From assembly GCF_015711645.1 (NCBI RefSeq), contig NZ_JABTEX010000002.1, positions 248,001 through 312,000 of the forward strand: 64,000 nt of DNA, in the 5' to 3' direction. Source of the DNA: Planomonospora sp. ID82291. Its GTDB lineage: Bacteria; Actinomycetota; Actinomycetes; Streptosporangiales; Streptosporangiaceae. The notes beneath the pieces were generated by a model that saw only the letters and a program-made list of their open reading frames with translations, had not been told where the DNA came from and did not search any database. This document shows positions 63,552 through 64,000 of this stretch, in pieces. Numbering within the stretch: the first letter of the stretch is position 1; the number at the start of each line of letters is the position of its first letter. The translations under genes and the position numbers were made by a program.

Positions 63552-64000
63552 ATGAAGTCCGGTCTAGCGCGCAAGCTGGCCGCCGTCGGAGCCGGCGCGG
63601 CCATGCTGGCGACGATGGCGACGGGCCTGCTGGCCACGCCCGCAGCGGCGGCCACTGGGTCCACCGCGGGGAAGGCGACTTCCTCGCACACCAAGCCGGC
63701 GGTCTCCGTCGGCACCCCCAAGGTCTCCCTCTCGAACTACGAGGGAGAGTGCCCGGTGCGGGTCACCTTCTCCTCGTGGATCAAGGTGAAGGCCGTCAAG
63801 GGCAAGACCACGGTCGCCTACCGGTGGCTGCGCGGCAACGGCTCCCAGAGCTCGGTCAAGACCCTCACCGTGGGCAAGGGCGTCAAGTACGTCACGGTGA
63901 AGGAGACCCACAAGATCGGTGGCGACACCAAGGGCTGGGAGGCGCTGCAGGTCCTGGCGCCGCGCAAGGTCACCTCGAAGAAGGCCTACTTCAAGGTCTC
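63552..64000 (+). CDS. Secreted protein, 3' end beyond window
   Basis: The first 149 codons of an exported protein, cut by the window edge. The signal peptide runs to about residue 34, with n-region KSGLARK, hydrophobic AAVGAGAAMLATMATGLLA and cleavage after TPAAAA. The mature part (VSVGTPKVSLSNYEGECPVR, then Lys-rich beta-strand-like sequence) looks like an Ig-like fold with one Cys so far. The ATG at 63552 has GGAG about 9 nt upstream. No family is recognised. Confidence 0.8.
   Translation, partial: MKSGLARKLAAVGAGAAMLATMATGLLATPAAAATGSTAGKATSSHTKPAVSVGTPKVSLSNYEGECPVRVTFSSWIKVKAVKGKTTVAYRWLRGNGSQSSVKTLTVGKGVKYVTVKETHKIGGDTKGWEALQVLAPRKVTSKKAYFKV

Overview
The window is about 64 kb of very GC-rich (>70% by eye) actinobacterial chromosome. 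Gene order (metG-tatD-rsmA-ispE; tRNA-Gln-glmU-prs-rplY-pth; mfd-mazG-eno-ftsB-DUF501-ppx), common GTG starts, short leaderless-type promoters and abundant GC hairpin terminators fit a mycelial actinomycete. The Streptosporangiaceae (Streptosporangium/Nonomuraea/Planomonospora type) look closest, but this is inferred from gene content and the species cannot be fixed. There is one tRNA, no rRNA, no insertion sequence, no prophage and no CRISPR array.

Layout. 0.2-4.6 kb: a DUF4287 protein, an AraC/GyrI-like regulator flanked by matching palindromes, an AI-2E family permease and an unrecognised protein. 4.7-11.8 kb: a glycosylation block with two inverted, partly identical protein O-mannosyltransferase genes on either side of rsmI, a GT-C membrane glycosyltransferase and a polyprenyl-phosphate-mannose-synthase-like GT2. 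11.9-23.9 kb: housekeeping genes (metG, tatD, rsmA, ispE, an ABC-F ATPase) interrupted by a TetR/SDR pair and by a Ser/Thr kinase + FG-GAP-repeat gene pair. 24-32.2 kb: a MarR/methyltransferase divergent pair, a polyphosphate group (CYTH-CHAD protein, Nudix-phosphatase, ppk1), then a desaturase and a TetR regulator with a very long charged helix. 32.6-36.7 kb: tRNA-Gln, glmU, prs, rplY, pth.

36.9-53.3 kb is the most distinctive region. It lies between pth and mfd, which are near neighbours in many actinobacteria. It combines a polyprenyl-phosphate sugar-1-phosphate transferase, two cytosolic glycosyltransferases, an O-antigen-ligase/polymerase-like protein, a Wzz-like chain-length protein and a secreted GH-A-type glycosidase with three sulfotransferases and the machinery that makes and recycles their donor PAPS (cysD, cysN, an APS kinase with a shortened ATP-sulfurylase-like domain, cysQ) plus a TSUP anion exporter. 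The most economical reading is a locus for a sulfated extracellular polysaccharide. A 45-codon Gly/Pro/Ser/Thr-rich frame is coupled by stop/start overlaps between the APS kinase and the exporter.

53.4-64 kb: a methyltransferase, then mfd, a SurA-like lipoprotein, mazG, eno, ftsB (preceded by a 42-bp hairpin repeat array and carrying 72-bp repeats over its start), DUF501, ppx and the start of a secreted protein cut by the window edge. Ppx pairs functionally with the distant ppk1.
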